Shown: positions 47,901 through 62,900 of the stretch, piece by piece | Layout of the letters: every line of letters begins with the position of its first letter | How positions within the stretch are numbered: position 1 is the stretch's first letter | NCBI GenBank assembly: GCA_009760855.2 | Contig: WPIO01000112.1 | Location: forward strand, 863,501-927,500 | Direction of reading: 5' to 3' | DNA from: Cristatella mucedo | Lineage: Eukaryota; Bryozoa; Phylactolaemata; Cristatellidae | Length of the DNA: 64,000 nt | Program-made: the position numbers and the translations under genes | Notes under the pieces: model-generated | What the model was told of the DNA's origin: nothing | Database searches by the model: none | What the model saw: the letters and a program-made list of their open reading frames with translations, nothing else

Positions 47901-50900
47901 TGGACCCTATTCCCACTGTCCTGCTCCTACGTTGCATTGATCTGCTGCTGCCATGCATAACTAACATAATTAATATGTCATTAGCCTCAGGTCATGTCCC
48001 AGCACCTTTCAAAAAAGCTGTAGTCAGGCCACTTCTCAAGAAAGCTACACTTGACCAAGAGAACTTGAGCGACTACTGCCCAGTTTCCCTTCTACCATTC
48101 CAATCAAAGACACTCGAACGGGTCGTGGCGGACCAGCTGAACTCATATATAGAAACCTCACACCTTGCTAGTAAGTTCCAGTCTGGCTTTAGAGCTAATC
48201 ACTCCATAGAGTCAGCATTGCTTAGGGTATACAACGACCTACTTAGGAATGCAGACATGGGTAGAGTGTCTCTGCTTGTTTTGCTTGATCTTTCGGCAGC
48301 TTTTGATGCTATCGATCACAAAGTTCTTCTAGAGCGCCTTTCATCTCGCCTGGGCATCACTGACACTGCTCTGCAGTGGTTCAGGTCCTATCTCAATGGG
48401 AGACTCTAGAATATTGACGTGAATGGACAAAGATCATCTGAAGTACCTCTAAAATATGGAGTACCTCAGGGCTCTGTGCTAGGTCCGGTTCTTTTCACGG
48501 TTTATACTCTCCCTCTTGCTGATGTGATTGCCAAGCACAATCTAGGCTTTCACTTCTATGCGGATGACACTCAGTTGTACCTTTGCTTTGATCCCTCCCA
48601 GCCTTCGAGCACCTCAAATTCTCTAAACTCACTTGCTGCATGCATTGATGACATCCGCACATGGATGGCAGCAAATTTTCTAAAACTAAACGATGACAAA
48701 ACTAAATTACTAGTTATGGGGAAACCCAGTGTGATTCAGAGATTGGAAAGGCTGTCTCTTAAAATTGGCTCTGCCAGCATATCTCCTGTCGAATCAGCTC
48801 AAAATCTAGGTGTCATATTCCAAAGCGACCTCTCGTTAGACGACCATATCTGCTCAACAGTCAAATCTGCCTATTTTCAGCTTCATAACATTGCTAAAAT
48901 TCGGGCTTGTTTAGATAAGGATACTACGTCTAAGTTGGTCGATGCATTCGTGACATCTCGTCTCGACTTCTGCAACTCACGGCTTACTGGCTTACAGGCA
49001 TGTGCGATCAGGCGATTGCAGCTGGTGCAAAACTCTGCAGCTAGGCTTGTCTGTCGTGAGCGTCGCAGTTGCCACATTACAGCACTTCTCGCGGACCTGC
49101 ACTGGCTACCAGTCAAGCAACGGATTGACTTCAAGGTTTTGTCGCTCACTTTTAGGTCCCTTCATTCTATGGCTCCAGCCTATTTCTCCGACATACTCCC
49201 CCATCAGGCCAAGCATCGTACCACCCGCTTCTCGGAATCCAACGGTCTAGAAATACCTCGTACAAAGTTTAAATCCTTTGGAGACCGTGCATTTAGTTCG
49301 TATGCTCCCAAAGCCTGGAACTCCCTCCCGACCTGCGTCAGAACATCCCCTGACCTGACCACATTTAAAAGGAACTTAAAAAACACCTATTTAGGACAGC
49401 ATTTAGTGGGTCCCTGTGATTCTTCCTTGATGTGCTTATGCGTGCTGACACTGTGCATGCTGCCACTAACCACACTTGCATGCTGACCCTGTGCATGTCA
49501 CCCCTAACCATGTTATTCATTTCGTTTGTTTTTCAAGCATGATTTTACTTACCATTCAATTGCATTTCCCTTTGCAGCAAATTTAAAGCGCCTAGAAAGA
49601 GATTAAGTTCTCTGAGGGCGCTTTATCAAGTACATTATTATTATTATTATATGTACAGACGCAGGGTTATAAAGCCAGCGAGTGGCCTGGTTTCCTCTCC
49701 TCAAGCAGACATGCTGGCGCTGACGATGAAACAGTCTGTCGAGTTTTGTCTAGCGATAGCGCTCGAATATTATGTCTGTTGGACTTATTTTCTCACTTGC
49801 GGCCAGTCAGCCTTGGCAGCTGCACTGCCAGAACAAAGCCACACAACAAGATGGCGGCATCTAATGCGAAGAACCTGCCGCCGATCTTTTCATACCTCCG
49901 TCGAATTATATCTATGAAAATAATGCCCCGGACTACTTGCGTTTTATTATCAAGATGTGAAAGCCTTAATATTTACAAATTTAGAATACAAAGCGGCACT
50001 CAGATTTTTAACTAAGTTGCAACGACTAATGAATAAAGCTTTTTTGCTTCGGGCCGCATCAGCCGACGGCTTTGGGACCCTCATTTGCCGAAAAAAAGAG
50101 GACTAAGTAAGTCAGACGAACGCGACTGGTGTTATTTATATTGCATGCTTAAATATCTTCGAGTCTGTGGTTCTCCACATGTTGCCTGTAAGAGATTTCC
50201 AGACTTCGCAGCCCGACTGATGACCGCTTGCCGGGTGCGCTTTATGGAGGGCAAGCTCGTAGCTCGTAGAGGATTTCTCTCATAGTAGCATTGACTAACT
50301 CCTGAGAGCTCAAATAAAACCAGCCAAAAGAGTCGGCCGATTTAAGTGTTTTAATTTTAGTCGTCATTGAATCCGATGCTCACTCCTTGAAAGGATTCTG
50401 CACATAAAACCAAATCTAACCTTTATTAGCATTGCTATAACGAAGGTAAGTCACCAATAAATAATCGCTGCACTTGGGAGTGTGTGTTTGTGTGTGTGTG
50501 TGTGTGTCGTATGTGTGTGTGTGTGTGTCGTATGTGTGTGTGTGTGTGTGTGTGTCGTGTGTGTGTGTGTGTGTGTGTGTGTTCGAGCTTGCGTGCATAC
50601 GTGCATGCGTTTATGCCTGCGGGCGTTCGGATGCAGGATCGAGCGCACTTATTAAGTGTTTATTAACGCTAAATTATTGAGCGCTTATTAGCTTATTATT
50701 TCGAGCGACTTATTAAACTTATTGTTAATCTAAAGTAAAGATTGGACGAAAATTGACACCTCTGCTCTTCGCGGAAAATTCAAATGAGAAAACAACAAAT
50801 TAATCAACCTGCGCTCCCCCTGGCTGACTTGCTCTCAGATTGAGCTGTGAATATCTCACAGCGAGCTGCCTTCCTGTCACCGCATTCCTTCGAGAAGCAT

Positions 50901-53900
50901 GCGACCGATGCTATCAGACAAGCAGGGTGCTATCCGCTAAATAATTCAAGTTGTATTGGAATATTCTTACGCTTAAAATTATCATCATTACATTCACGAG
51001 AAAAAAAGGCATTCTTAGTATGCTTCTAAGAGAAAATAATTATTTTCTCGCTGCAGTCCTTCAAACATCGAATGACTACTTTTGGTAACTGTTTCATTTT
51101 CAACTTTGAGCCTTTGAGCAGCGCGGGCAACGAATCAGGCGGCGATGGCGGCGGCGGTGCCGCTGGGCCAAGGTCAGCACCCCTCAGTCAAGCGCACGTG
51201 TCGGAGACAAGCGGTCTGTCCTTGCTGATCGACGTAGAGAAGGTGGCCAATATTCGCTTTGAGTTCTTGTGAATTCTTTACCTTGGGATTGCTAAACAGT
51301 AAGAACTCTCACTTTGGTTACGATCGCAGGACGACTACAGCGAGACAGCTACGGTTGATGGCACACAATTATACGGGTTGAAAGTATTAATACATGCCGC
51401 TTACGAAAAGCCCAACCCGTCTACTCAAGGCTTTTCAGTCAGTCCAGCTAATCAGGCAACGGTAGCAGTTACAAAGACTGAGGTAAATACACTTCGATAA
51501 TTTGTCTATATGAATTTCTTATGAATTGCTTAGCGGACATACTCTGCAGTGAACACAATATTTCGCTACGAACAGGCCCCGGTATAATCAGCAGAAAAAT
51601 AATAAATTCGCGGAAAGCTTCTCAAATTTTAGTGGAATTCTACAGAATCCGGTAAGGAATTTTGCTATCTTGAGTTAAATTGTTAAAGTACTCCCCATCT
51701 GAGATTATTAGACTACCTGCCTTCTGAAAGTCCGATCAGACTCCCAACGCCAGTCTACTGCCGCTACTGGGGCAAAAGACATTCGTTAACTTGGGCAAGA
51801 CCTAGTAAAAGCCAGATACAGTAACCATGGGCATGCATAACAACGCGTTTATTTATCTATAGGTAAGCTCCCTGCTATTGATAGCAAGGGGTAGTGCATT
51901 GTCTGCGATAGTTCTAGGCCATAGATATACATCTACAGATCATACGATCTGCAAGTTGCCGCTGAGCTGTAAACGAGCAGCAGCCTCGAGCTGGTTCTCG
52001 AGCTATGCTTTGGTAACCAGTGGCAAAGTAAAAGATCCTGCTTCAAACGCGCCGCGGCAGCCCCTTAATTTCTCCGCCATGAACGCAGTGAAAGTAGGCG
52101 GTTAACGGTCCTTGCCTCGAAGCCAGACCAACGCTGTGCCAACAATGCATGACTGGCACGACATGGCGACCAGCACGGGCGGCTAGCAATATCGAGAACG
52201 CTCAGAACCTCAATAGTAAATTGAAGCCTCTCATGGGCCCCGTTTCGCAGTGACAGAGACGTGCCCGCAGGTGCAAGTTACGTGCTTGCGGCTCACAAGT
52301 TGGATACCCAAATTGACATTTATTCCCCAAGTCCATTGCCCTTACGACTAAAGACTAATAGTATACTAGCCATTAATTCTAGTGGCCTTTGGTATCGCCT
52401 AGATAATAAACTGTAATGCATTTGGCTCGTAGTTTTTGAAACAAAGAGATCGCAATAATCTTGAGCACTGTCCTGATTTGCCCACGGTGGCAGGTGCTCA
52501 TTGCAAGACCACGCTCTGTAACGAAGTCGGTGAAGAGACGTACGGAAGTTGTGATCGCACAATTCTAGCAGAGCGGACATATGTACCAAAGACGATCAAG
52601 ACCGTTTCATTCCGATTGTCACGCCCACGTACGCTATCCGTGAGTTCTGATTAAACAGAATTGCAGTAATCACGCGAAGTGGGACAGAATTAACGGATTA
52701 ACTACTTTGGCTGTCGTTATCTTGCATAAGCATACTCGAACTCGGAAATGTTCCTCAGCTGAAATTTTAATGATTTGACACTGGATTCAGATTCGCCAAG
52801 CCAGTGACATGTCGCTGTGGAATAACATCCCAAAATTATGGCCAGACGTCACTGTACTGATGCTTGATAAACCCATCTAGAGGGTAATGTCTTTCAACTT
52901 GAAGGTGACACTAGGCTTGCCTTTAACTGTTGGCTTGGTTTTACTGTCGTTCAAGCTTCATGAAGTTGGTGAACATTTAAGTGCGAATGTAATCATAATA
53001 ATAATAAAAATGCATTTGTTTTAGCGTCCTCGGAGAACTTTATCTCTTTTTAGGCACTTCGCATTTGCTGCGAGGAAGCATGATTGATTTATGGAAACGC
53101 GTGTTCACCCTGCTAACTTTCCTCGTAATAAAACGGTAGGGTGCCAAGCTGGTTTGGTCCAGCATTTAAGGTGCTCGCCCAAATCAAGGTCTGGCTGAGA
53201 TCGTGGGTTCGAGCTCCGAGGCATATGTGAAGCTCCTGAATGGAGATTGAGTTCTCTTGAGGCCGCTATATGAATTAATTAAAAAAGCTTACATTTATTA
53301 AAATGTACACATTTAATTGTTCTCTTTTGTGTTTTCTTTGTTTCAATCCTTTCATATTATTAACTATTGGCCTAGCCAATTTGCAGCCACCTTACGTATG
53401 TAAATCGAATTGTTCTCTCCTTTTCCCGGGTAAACTTACGGGAAGCCTCTAGCTGTGCGTTGGAATGAGAATCGTAGTGTCAGCTGACGTAGTTGTTGAG
53501 TCCGCTCTACTGAGGGAAAGGTATATGTGGGGAAAATATTAAATTATTTCCAAAATATTTTTAGAATTTTAACAATTAAATGCGTGGCATTTTTTGCTTG
53601 CATTTTCAATGATTAGCTAAACAGGGGTGTGAGGAGGCAACACTGTCACAGCCTTGCCATCCCGTGCCTTGCACGTGCAACTTGAACCAAATTCCTGTTT
53701 GCTTGCTTTTCTAGCTGTTGTAATGGTTGATTATGCAAATACAACAAGCATAGTTGTTCTCACTTTTGTTCTGTCTGCATCCTGCTATCAAAGTTTGATA
53801 TTTACTCACTTGATCTTTCGTCTGGTTTTATTCAAGTGGCATTCAATCTTCAACTATGAGAGAGAATTTTGCCATTTGTATATAAATTTGCATGTGGTCT

Positions 53901-56900
53901 CTTTCCATTGGTCGGTGCTGGACCAGCTGTTAAGCAGTGACTTCGCTAACGGTACTTACGTGCTGGACGTAATTGATTTCAAAATTACAAACGTTAATCA
54001 GCTATCCCAATGACTTATGGTAAGCGGCTATTTGTACCACTGTATTATTTCATCCGCAATGCGCCTGCTGACAGATGGTAACCTCCATGTCACTTCTTAA
54101 GCATAATTTTAAAAGTACAATGCATGTGCATTTGATTAATGATTATGTAAGTGCCACTCGCGAGCCATTTTTGGCAGACGTTTACCAGCTTACTGTCTCG
54201 TTCTACGAGCATCTGCCGAGGCCATTATTTTCTCATAGGTGTAGTCAACAATCTCTGGTGTTTGCTTTTCTTTTGCTGATCAATGACGTTCTGTTTTTGA
54301 ACAAGAAATTATATTACCTGAGGCTGGCCAGGGTGTTGCCGTGCTGACATAATGACGGTTTGCAGTTGGGCAAAGCTTGTCTGTGGAAATGGCAGCTTTA
54401 TTGCAGTTCAAATGATTTGGGCTCTCATTTGGGTTGGGCCATTGAAGGCCGTAGCATAAGAACGTGCAAATCACATCGCATGAAATTTGTGGGTAAATCT
54501 GGAACACTATTATCTACCATTTGCATTGAAAACTTCAGTTTCGCGAAGTCTTTTGTGGCTATGGCAGATGTACCGCATTTCATTGTCCATGGCTGCAACC
54601 TGGGCCGGGCCTCTGGAGGCCATAGCATGAGAAACCGAACCTGAAGTGCTGCGACGAAGCGTCTACGAAAACGTGCCGTTAGCCCGCGAGGCTCTGCTCT
54701 CAAGGAAACCTCTCCATAGACGATCGTGGTATTTCTAAGCCCGAGCAGCCACTGCACAGAGAACGTAAATTTAATTAATAAAGGAATGAAGTACCTGCCG
54801 GTATGTCTTCCTCCTAATGTAATGTTATGTATCTCCGTCTGATAATTTGCGAAGCCATAAAAAGACTGTTTGGGAGTTTCGCAGGAAAGTTTGTTATAGC
54901 GCACTCAAACCCTAATCGGCTTTCGGTACGAATTCGATAGCCAAAAGACTTCATCTCACGCACAACAAACAGAAAGTGAGAAGCATAGTTGAGGCTGTGA
55001 GTAGCATGGAAGTAGCAGCTCAGGACCGCTGGAAACGATGCGGCACAGTCGGCAGCAGGAGAGCAGTTGTCATTGCATAGGAACTGTGGAAGTGAGTTCC
55101 ACAGTCTAGGACCTGCAGAGCAAAGGTTTCTGTCGCCGGCGGTCTTTTAGCGGAGGAACAGAACAGTTAGTTAATTGTCCATACAAGACCTGAGGGCACG
55201 AGGAGGCTGAAACTGGTGCAGCAGTTCAGCAAGTTATGGAGGAACCAAACCGTGGGTCAGCGTAAGAACTTTACTCTGTATCTATTGATCAATCGGCAGC
55301 CATCCAAGCTCTTTCAGCAAAGGCGGCACATGGTCAAACCTCACGAATTTGCAAACTAGCCTTGAAGCCATATTCATTGCCAGCTGCAGTCGCCTGGTAA
55401 CTTTTTTCGGTAGCCCAGCCAAAAGGGGATTACAATAATCTAGCCAAAACAGAACTAAGGAGCTATTTAAATCTTTTGCAAGCCACCGTGGAAGACAGTT
55501 CCTAATCTTTGATAGGGATCGGACGTGGTGGCTACCTGTGGAAGCAGTCTTCTTAACGAACATTTCTAAATCTAGGCCGCTGTCGAAAGCTCCACCTTAA
55601 TTCTGAGCACGTGGTGATGGTCGCACAACAGCCTCACCTACTAGAAGAGCAACGTCTTCTAGCCCAGCCAAACGCTTGGGTGTTCTATGAGTAGCAGGTC
55701 CTTTTTATCGTCGTTTAGTTTAAGCAAATTTCCGACCTCCAGAATCAAATATTGGCAAGGCAAACATTCAGTTTATCAGTTTCTCAAGCAGATTCAAACG
55801 GTTTAAGTGACAATTACTGCTGAATATTGATTGCATAAAAGTTGTAGCCTATGCCGTGGATCTGAATCACTTTTCCCAGAGTTTGAGCACAAATGGAGAA
55901 CAGCAATGGATCGAGGACGAAACCATGTGGACTCCGCTGGGGACTGGTCTGATGGATGTGACCTGACCCCAAACGACACGGATTGAACGCGAGTACAATT
56001 GGAACCACGCCAATGCATCATCTGCCAGACCGGTTGTTGTTCCTAATCGCTCGTTTAGGATATCGTGATCAATAGTCTCGAAGGCAGCTGATTGATCTGG
56101 CAGCGATAGGGCACGTGACATTGCCGTCATCGTTGCTGGATAGGATTCCATTGGTTATACGGAGAGCAGTTTCAGTTAAAGTCCCATAAGCAAATGAAAA
56201 AGGAAACTTCGGGAAACTGTCTTCTAGGCAAGGACAGGAACGACACCATTTAGAGGTCTTCCATTACCCCTTGCTATAATTAACTCAACTCAAGGCAGCC
56301 AGTGTGCGCACTGACACTTTTTTAGTTCTCTTTGAGGTGCACTGAGTGAGCGAGGGAAGCGTACTGGTTTCCGCCATGAAGCAGCGGCGTGGCTTTGGCG
56401 GCTACTGGAGGAACTGGAATTGGCACCGAGGTCACTGGGGTCGGTCACGGGTTCCTACAGCCTCATATAGACTGGCCATAGCGTTAGCAGAGGCACAGCC
56501 TATCGCAGCAGCCAGAAGAAGCGAGGTAAAGTTAGTGACGCTTCTGATCTGATGCTCATTAATTTCACAACTTTGTCCAAGAAAGTTCCGTTTCTTGAGC
56601 CTGCCTTGCAGACGCTCTGCATTGGACTTGGTTCTGGATCAGGAGCGACCATTCTCGGATCAGATTTTTTAGGTCTTTCTTTTGGGGAAAGAATGGCTTT
56701 CTCTCCTCCGGTCCTTGCATCTAGGAGAGTGGAACCTCCAATCAGCTGCTAGCACTCCTCGCTGCCAGACTCGCTTCCTGACTATCCGGAGAGTGCTTGC
56801 TCCCTCTGCTGAACAACTGGGGACTATTTATCTCCGCCCAGCGAGGTAGATGGTGGATGAGTGGATGCATGCTGGGAGGTGTGATGCATGCTGGGAGGTG

Positions 56901-59900
56901 TGATCCTTGCAGCTCGGCGTTTGGACGTTTGCCGACCCTGCAGTAGTAGCACGTGGTCGAGAGATCGATCGGCTGGCTAGCACCCGTGCTCGTGCCAACC
57001 TCTCGTGGCTCTCATTTCTTCATATACCAGCTCGAATTAGATTAATTACAAAAGCTATACTTCAGATATAGCTTCATATTTAGCAGGAAATTCTGTACTG
57101 ATTGCAGCATTTGTTCACCTCGCCAAGATTTCTCTCCCGGGGTTCGCAAGTAAAATGAGGTGCCGCTGGCGCGTCTTGATTACCGAGAGGCATGCCGAGG
57201 TATGCCTTGCAGCCCTCGGTATGCCTGGCATCTTAAAAGATGCCATGCCATGTCAATCAAATATGTCTACTCAATGTATTTGGCTTACTCTGCAGCAACA
57301 TAAGCTTAAGTACTCATTAAGGTGCTTGTAACAATGTCCTTATATGGATACTAATCTGCAGCTTAATGTTTTCTGAACCCTCGCTAAATAAGATGGTGAC
57401 AAAACGAGTGCGACACATGTGAACTCGACATCCACACAGAGTCTTACAGCAAAACTGATAAAGATTTTTAAAATAACCCTTTACCGAACCACAGCAGCAA
57501 CTCCTGTATCTAAAAATTGCAATAATCTATTTATTTTAGGCATAGGTGATTAGGACAAGACTTTCCATACAAGGACGAAGAATAAATTGAAATGTGTTAC
57601 CTAGTTTGACAGCACGTTCGGTGGCATCACACGCATACGCACTGAGCTTGAAGTTTTCTTGCTGCTATACGTCCGAATGTTTGCAAAACTAACTAGTCGA
57701 CAATGCTTTCGCATGCTAAACATGAGGTTTTTTTACAATCGTTTAAAAGAAATATCACCTAGGTCATGCAAAGTTTAAGTGTGAGTCTTCTGTCATTCAG
57801 TCAAGCGCTTTTAAACTGCCTCTTCGTCGTCTTTCTGCTATGCTCAGCAGCTGGATTGTGGCGCTTCAGCGGCCTTGACATATCAACGCTTCGTTTCACC
57901 TTTGTCCTGTTGAAACCTCTCACCCCGTTCCTCGCTGAATGGTCCTAAGCACTATGGGAATTAGTCAAGATGAGAGTTTAGGAAGTTTATCGTAGCACTT
58001 TTTCTGCTGTCAAGTGCCCCGTAGCATTTGAATCGTGTTCTTGAATACTCTCGCGTAGTAACAGAACTGCGACTACCGATATAGCTCTCTACCACGGCCT
58101 TAAATCCACTCCGTGCCTGCAACTCTAACCAAGTCATTATTTATATGTAAACCCTGTGTCTTTGAACGATTCTCTGATATGTGGACCAGCAAAAAGTTTA
58201 GCTTTTATCTTTGCCTCGATAATTTGAGGAAGCTTTTCTTGTTAAGTACTTAAAGCTATCACCATCTTGGTTCAAAGCCTTGACGTGGTTTTTTATTAGT
58301 CCAAGCTTTAAGTACAAAGGAGGAAGCAGCACTTTCTTGCTGCCAGTTGACAAGAGGAGGCGTCGTCACTCCCGGGCACAAAATGTGTTCACTCTGGCCA
58401 GTCTTTCTTTGGGTAATGAAGACCGTCAGGGAATAACCATCGACTATTCCACCGACAAGTAAAGCACGGAAATTTTGTTTCGTCACCTTGAAGTCCAAGC
58501 AGAAAGGAAATGACGAGAATTTTCGCTATATCGGTCTTGCTATGATAGCCTTAATGGAAATCACTTTCTCCGGCTTGCATTGGGCAATCAAGAATAGCCT
58601 GCCGAGAAACTCGAATCCACAGCCATTGTCGTGAAACGCTGGCAGATTACCCCTACGCCAACCCCTCGCCTTGGTTAAGTTTTATAGCGAGGCCTGCTCG
58701 TGGGTCTCAGCCCAGGGGTAATAGTATGCACATCCCAACCCACGGTCGTGGGTTCGAGTTCTGAAGCCCCCCCCCCCGATTCCTTATTGCAATTGGGGTA
58801 TTTAGCTGGCACTATTCTTCTACCGCCATATAATTGAGGCTGTTGAATCAGCTTAAATTCTGGTTTGCTTTTCTGCTCGAGACTTTGCTTACTAGACGGA
58901 TCTCATCATTCCTTTAATGCGCTCAAATGACTCCCTTTTGTGCATTAAAAGTTATGGTGATAATAAAATACTTGCGCGGCGCCTACTTATACACAATAAA
59001 TGCGGAGCTGCCAACGAAGCAGTTGGTGTGGCTTGAGACGCCGGTCATCGTTAGTTATTTGGGAAACCTGTTGCAAATGGGTAATGAGAAAATTACGCAT
59101 GCAAAGTGTACTCAACCATCTCCTGTGCATCCCCTGCATGCAATATGACTGTCGTGCTCCAAAAGGACCTCCTACTAGATGACCACATCAGCTCTACTGC
59201 CCAGTCTGCCTACTTTAGTTCCCAGTCTGCCTACTTCAAGCATCGTTCCATTGCAGAATTTCGCTCATACTTAGATGAGCCGAGCTACTAATACATTTTG
59301 AAAACCAAATGGACTTATGTAACTCAAAAGCCATGAATGTTTTAATGACTACTTATTTAATCAGACACAATCCTGATTTAATTCTTAAAATAATTCTATG
59401 CGTATAATTCTACTTGCTGGCAGAGCTTCTATTATTATGCGATTAAAAGCGACCCGGAGTGGAGCAATCTCTACTCGGCTATAGCTACTTTTACGCGGTC
59501 CAACATGTATGACCATCTCTCAAAATAGTGAGACAATCAAAATCATAAGTCCAAAAGCATCGTGATCAACGAAGTTGTTCGAGTTGGTCACGTGAACTTT
59601 GACTGTATAAATGCAGAAGGTTCAGCTTAGCAGATAACTCCCTCGAGAGCAGATTACTCCCATGTGAGTGGACCGACCACTCCTCAGTGAGTTGCTTGGC
59701 ACTGCAGCATGCTGCTCTGACTTCACTCACTTGGATACATGCTTCAGATTCCCTACTCTCTCCTCCGGCATCACCATCTCCTCTGACCCTGGACCCTAAT
59801 GTGTGCAACCTCAACTAAACTCAGATCCTTTGGACATCCGGCCTTCAGATCGTGCATACCTAAAGCCTGAAATTCTCAGCCGACTGAGTCGCCTCACCTG

Positions 59901-62900
59901 ACTCAAAATTTAATTGAAAGTAAAGATCTGTCAATTTCTTATGGTTTAAATATTTTGTTTGCTTATTACCACTAATCAGTTGGCAGACTTCCTTTTCCTG
60001 CTATGCAAAGTGCCGTGAAAGAGACTATTGATATGACACTGACTAAACTGTATTTTATCTCCTCCAAGCACTGAAGGGTAATGTATCTCCGTCTGTAACT
60101 CCACGAAGCCACAAAGACCATGTGGGTGTTACGCAGGAGAGTTTTGTATAGCGCACTCACAGCCTCAGCGGCTTTTGGTACGCATTCAGTAACCAACAGG
60201 CTTCATCTCACGCAACAAAGAGAAAGTGGGAAGCTTAGCAGAGTCAGGAGAGCTGTTGAGCTAGTGAGTAGCGTGGAAGTAGCAGCACAGTACCGCTGGA
60301 AAGAATGTGCCATAGTTGGCAAAAGCTGCCAACAATATAGGTAAAACTGTTTGTGAAAGGTGCACATTCAGTATCTATCTAATTCATCCATACCACGAAC
60401 TTAGCACTACGCTTTTCAATGCCTTCCAAGAAAAGTAAGCTTCTAATTGTACTGGCAACAAGCAATCCTACGAAATCTTTTGCTGCTGTGTTGTTGTAGA
60501 AGTGACATACCAGTGGGTGTCTCATATCTGAACCGAATGTGACTGGTTATACGAGGATATTTGAGCTATGAAGAATCGAATAACCGCTTTCTTTTGCCAA
60601 TATTTCTATTGGGTGCCCATTTCGCTTGCCGTCAGATCAAAGCTGCCTTGAAGCTATTCAGGGCTACAAAGCTCTGGATTGTTCGCTTTTCATTTCTGGT
60701 CAGTACGTCAATCTGGAGCCTCCGTACGGCAACTGCAACTCGAGCGCCAAACTCGCCGATGGCAAACGCTACACGCTCTCCGGGTGCGAAACGGAGTGTA
60801 AGACTTTGCAGGTCGATCTAAACTGCTCTTGTCGGCCATATTACTTCAACATCGTGGGAGCGAAGCAATGTGACGTGCTGCCTACTTTAGCGTGTGCTAA
60901 CCCCGTGGTCGGTAAGTCTTCATACTGCTAAGCGACTTTTACACGACACGAACATGCTGGCATTGCATGTGAAACATTCGTTTTTAGAAATCACATGTCG
61001 GTAGTGTAGGTAACGCTAATGCGTACCTTTACGTTATGATATGGAGGTCCTGGCAGACAGAATTCGGGAGGGTTGCTAAAGCTAGCGATTTTAAGGAAAT
61101 TCTGCTGCCGCCTAAACTAGCTAAACAGATTTTGGAAACAAGCGCCAGCGACTCTATTATGGGCAACAGAATCAGTCAAGGGAGAGTAATTATTTAGCAC
61201 AATATTGCCGACACTCAATTGAACGCTGCTGCTGGCATAATGTTTATTCTTGTTTATCTCTAGCATTTCTGGCAAAGGTTAGATAGAAGAGGCGGCCTCT
61301 TTCAACTGCAAAGGCTCCGAGGGCATAGTGTTGGCTTGACTCTGTCAGGACTTACGTGGGTTTTGTGATCTGGGATACCCATTCATTCAACTAGCATTAT
61401 ACCGTCGATTGAATGAAATAAGTGCCTCTTTCCCAGTAACATAACTGAGGAGCTGCTGAATGAGCTTTAGTTTATGTGCTGATCGTTTTTTCGATCAAAA
61501 AAATTGGTTTACATTTTATGTATTGGCCAATTATTTCAAACGTCAGTTGAATATTGCCTCTGTGTGTGCAGTCGAGGAGACGACACATTTTGGCCTTGGG
61601 CGCTTCTTAAAAAGGCTAAGGTTTTTGATGGCAGCTCTCGCATATTCACAGCTCTCGCTCATTCATTCAATTCGCAGTTTGTGTGCATTACTCTATCACT
61701 ACAACAATATATTGATATCATGTTTTAAACATTTCAGAGTGACAGAGGTCTTCCTACCGAATTCACCTGCGGTGAATCACAATTTATTATGCAATTCAGC
61801 CGGCATTCACATGTCATGGTTTAATTAAGATATTTTCGGCAATTTACGGTGCAATTTAGATGCTATTCATAATAATAATAATGCACTTGATAAAGCGCCC
61901 TCAGAGAACTCAATCGCTTTCTAGGCGCTTTACATTTGCTGCAAAGGAAACACGATCGAATGGTGACTGGTATCATGCTTGATAAACAACATGAATAACA
62001 TGGTTAGGGGTGACATGCACAGGGTCACCATGCAAATGTGGTTAGTGGCAGCATGCACAGTGTCAGCACGCATTAGCACATGAAGGACGAATCACAGGGA
62101 CCCACTAAATGCTGTCCTAAATAGGTGTGTTTTTTAGTTCTTTTAAATGTGGTCAAGTCAGGAAATGTTCTGACGCAAGTCGGGAGTGAGTTCCAGGCTT
62201 TGGGAGCATACGAACTAAATGCACGGTCCCCAAAGGATTTGAGGTGTGTACGAGGTAAAGGTAAGCAGTTGGATTCCGAAAAGTGGGCGGTACGATGCTT
62301 GGCCTGGTGGGGGAGTAGATCTGAGAGATAGGCTGGAGCAAAAGAATGAAGGGACCTAAAGGTGAGTGACAAAACCTTGAAGTCGATGCGTTTCTTGACA
62401 GGTAGCCAGTGCAGGTCGGCGAGAAGTGCTGTGATGTGGCAACTTCGACGCTCACGACAGACAAGCCTAGCTGCAGAGCACAAGCTGTAAGCGCCTCATT
62501 GCACATGCCGGCAGACCAGTAAGCAGTAAGTTACTCAAGTCAAGATGGGATGACACAAATGCATGGAACAACTTAGATGTAGTATCCCTTCTAGAGAAAC
62601 CCGAATTTTAGCAATGGTATGTAGCTGAAAGTAGGCAGACTTGACTGTGGTGCTGATGTGATCGTCTAATAAAAGGTCGCCTTGGAATATGACCCTTAGA
62701 TTTCGTGCAGATTCAACGGAAGATTTGCTGGCAGAGCCGACTTTGAGCGTCAGCCTTTCCAATTTCGGAATCGCACTTGGTTTGCCCATAACTAGTAAGT
62801 AATTAACTAGTAAATAATTCAAGAAAATTTGCTGCCATCCATGTGCGGATGTCATTAATACATGCAGCAAGTGAGGTGAGAGAATTCGACGTGCTCGAGG

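Noticed and set aside
50416-50680. His/Thr or Cys/Val repeat ORFs on both strands
   Set aside because: Product of the (TG)n microsatellite.
54425-54904. Minus-strand 159-codon ORF
   Set aside because: Spans satellite-like units and a LINE tail; no coherent domain.
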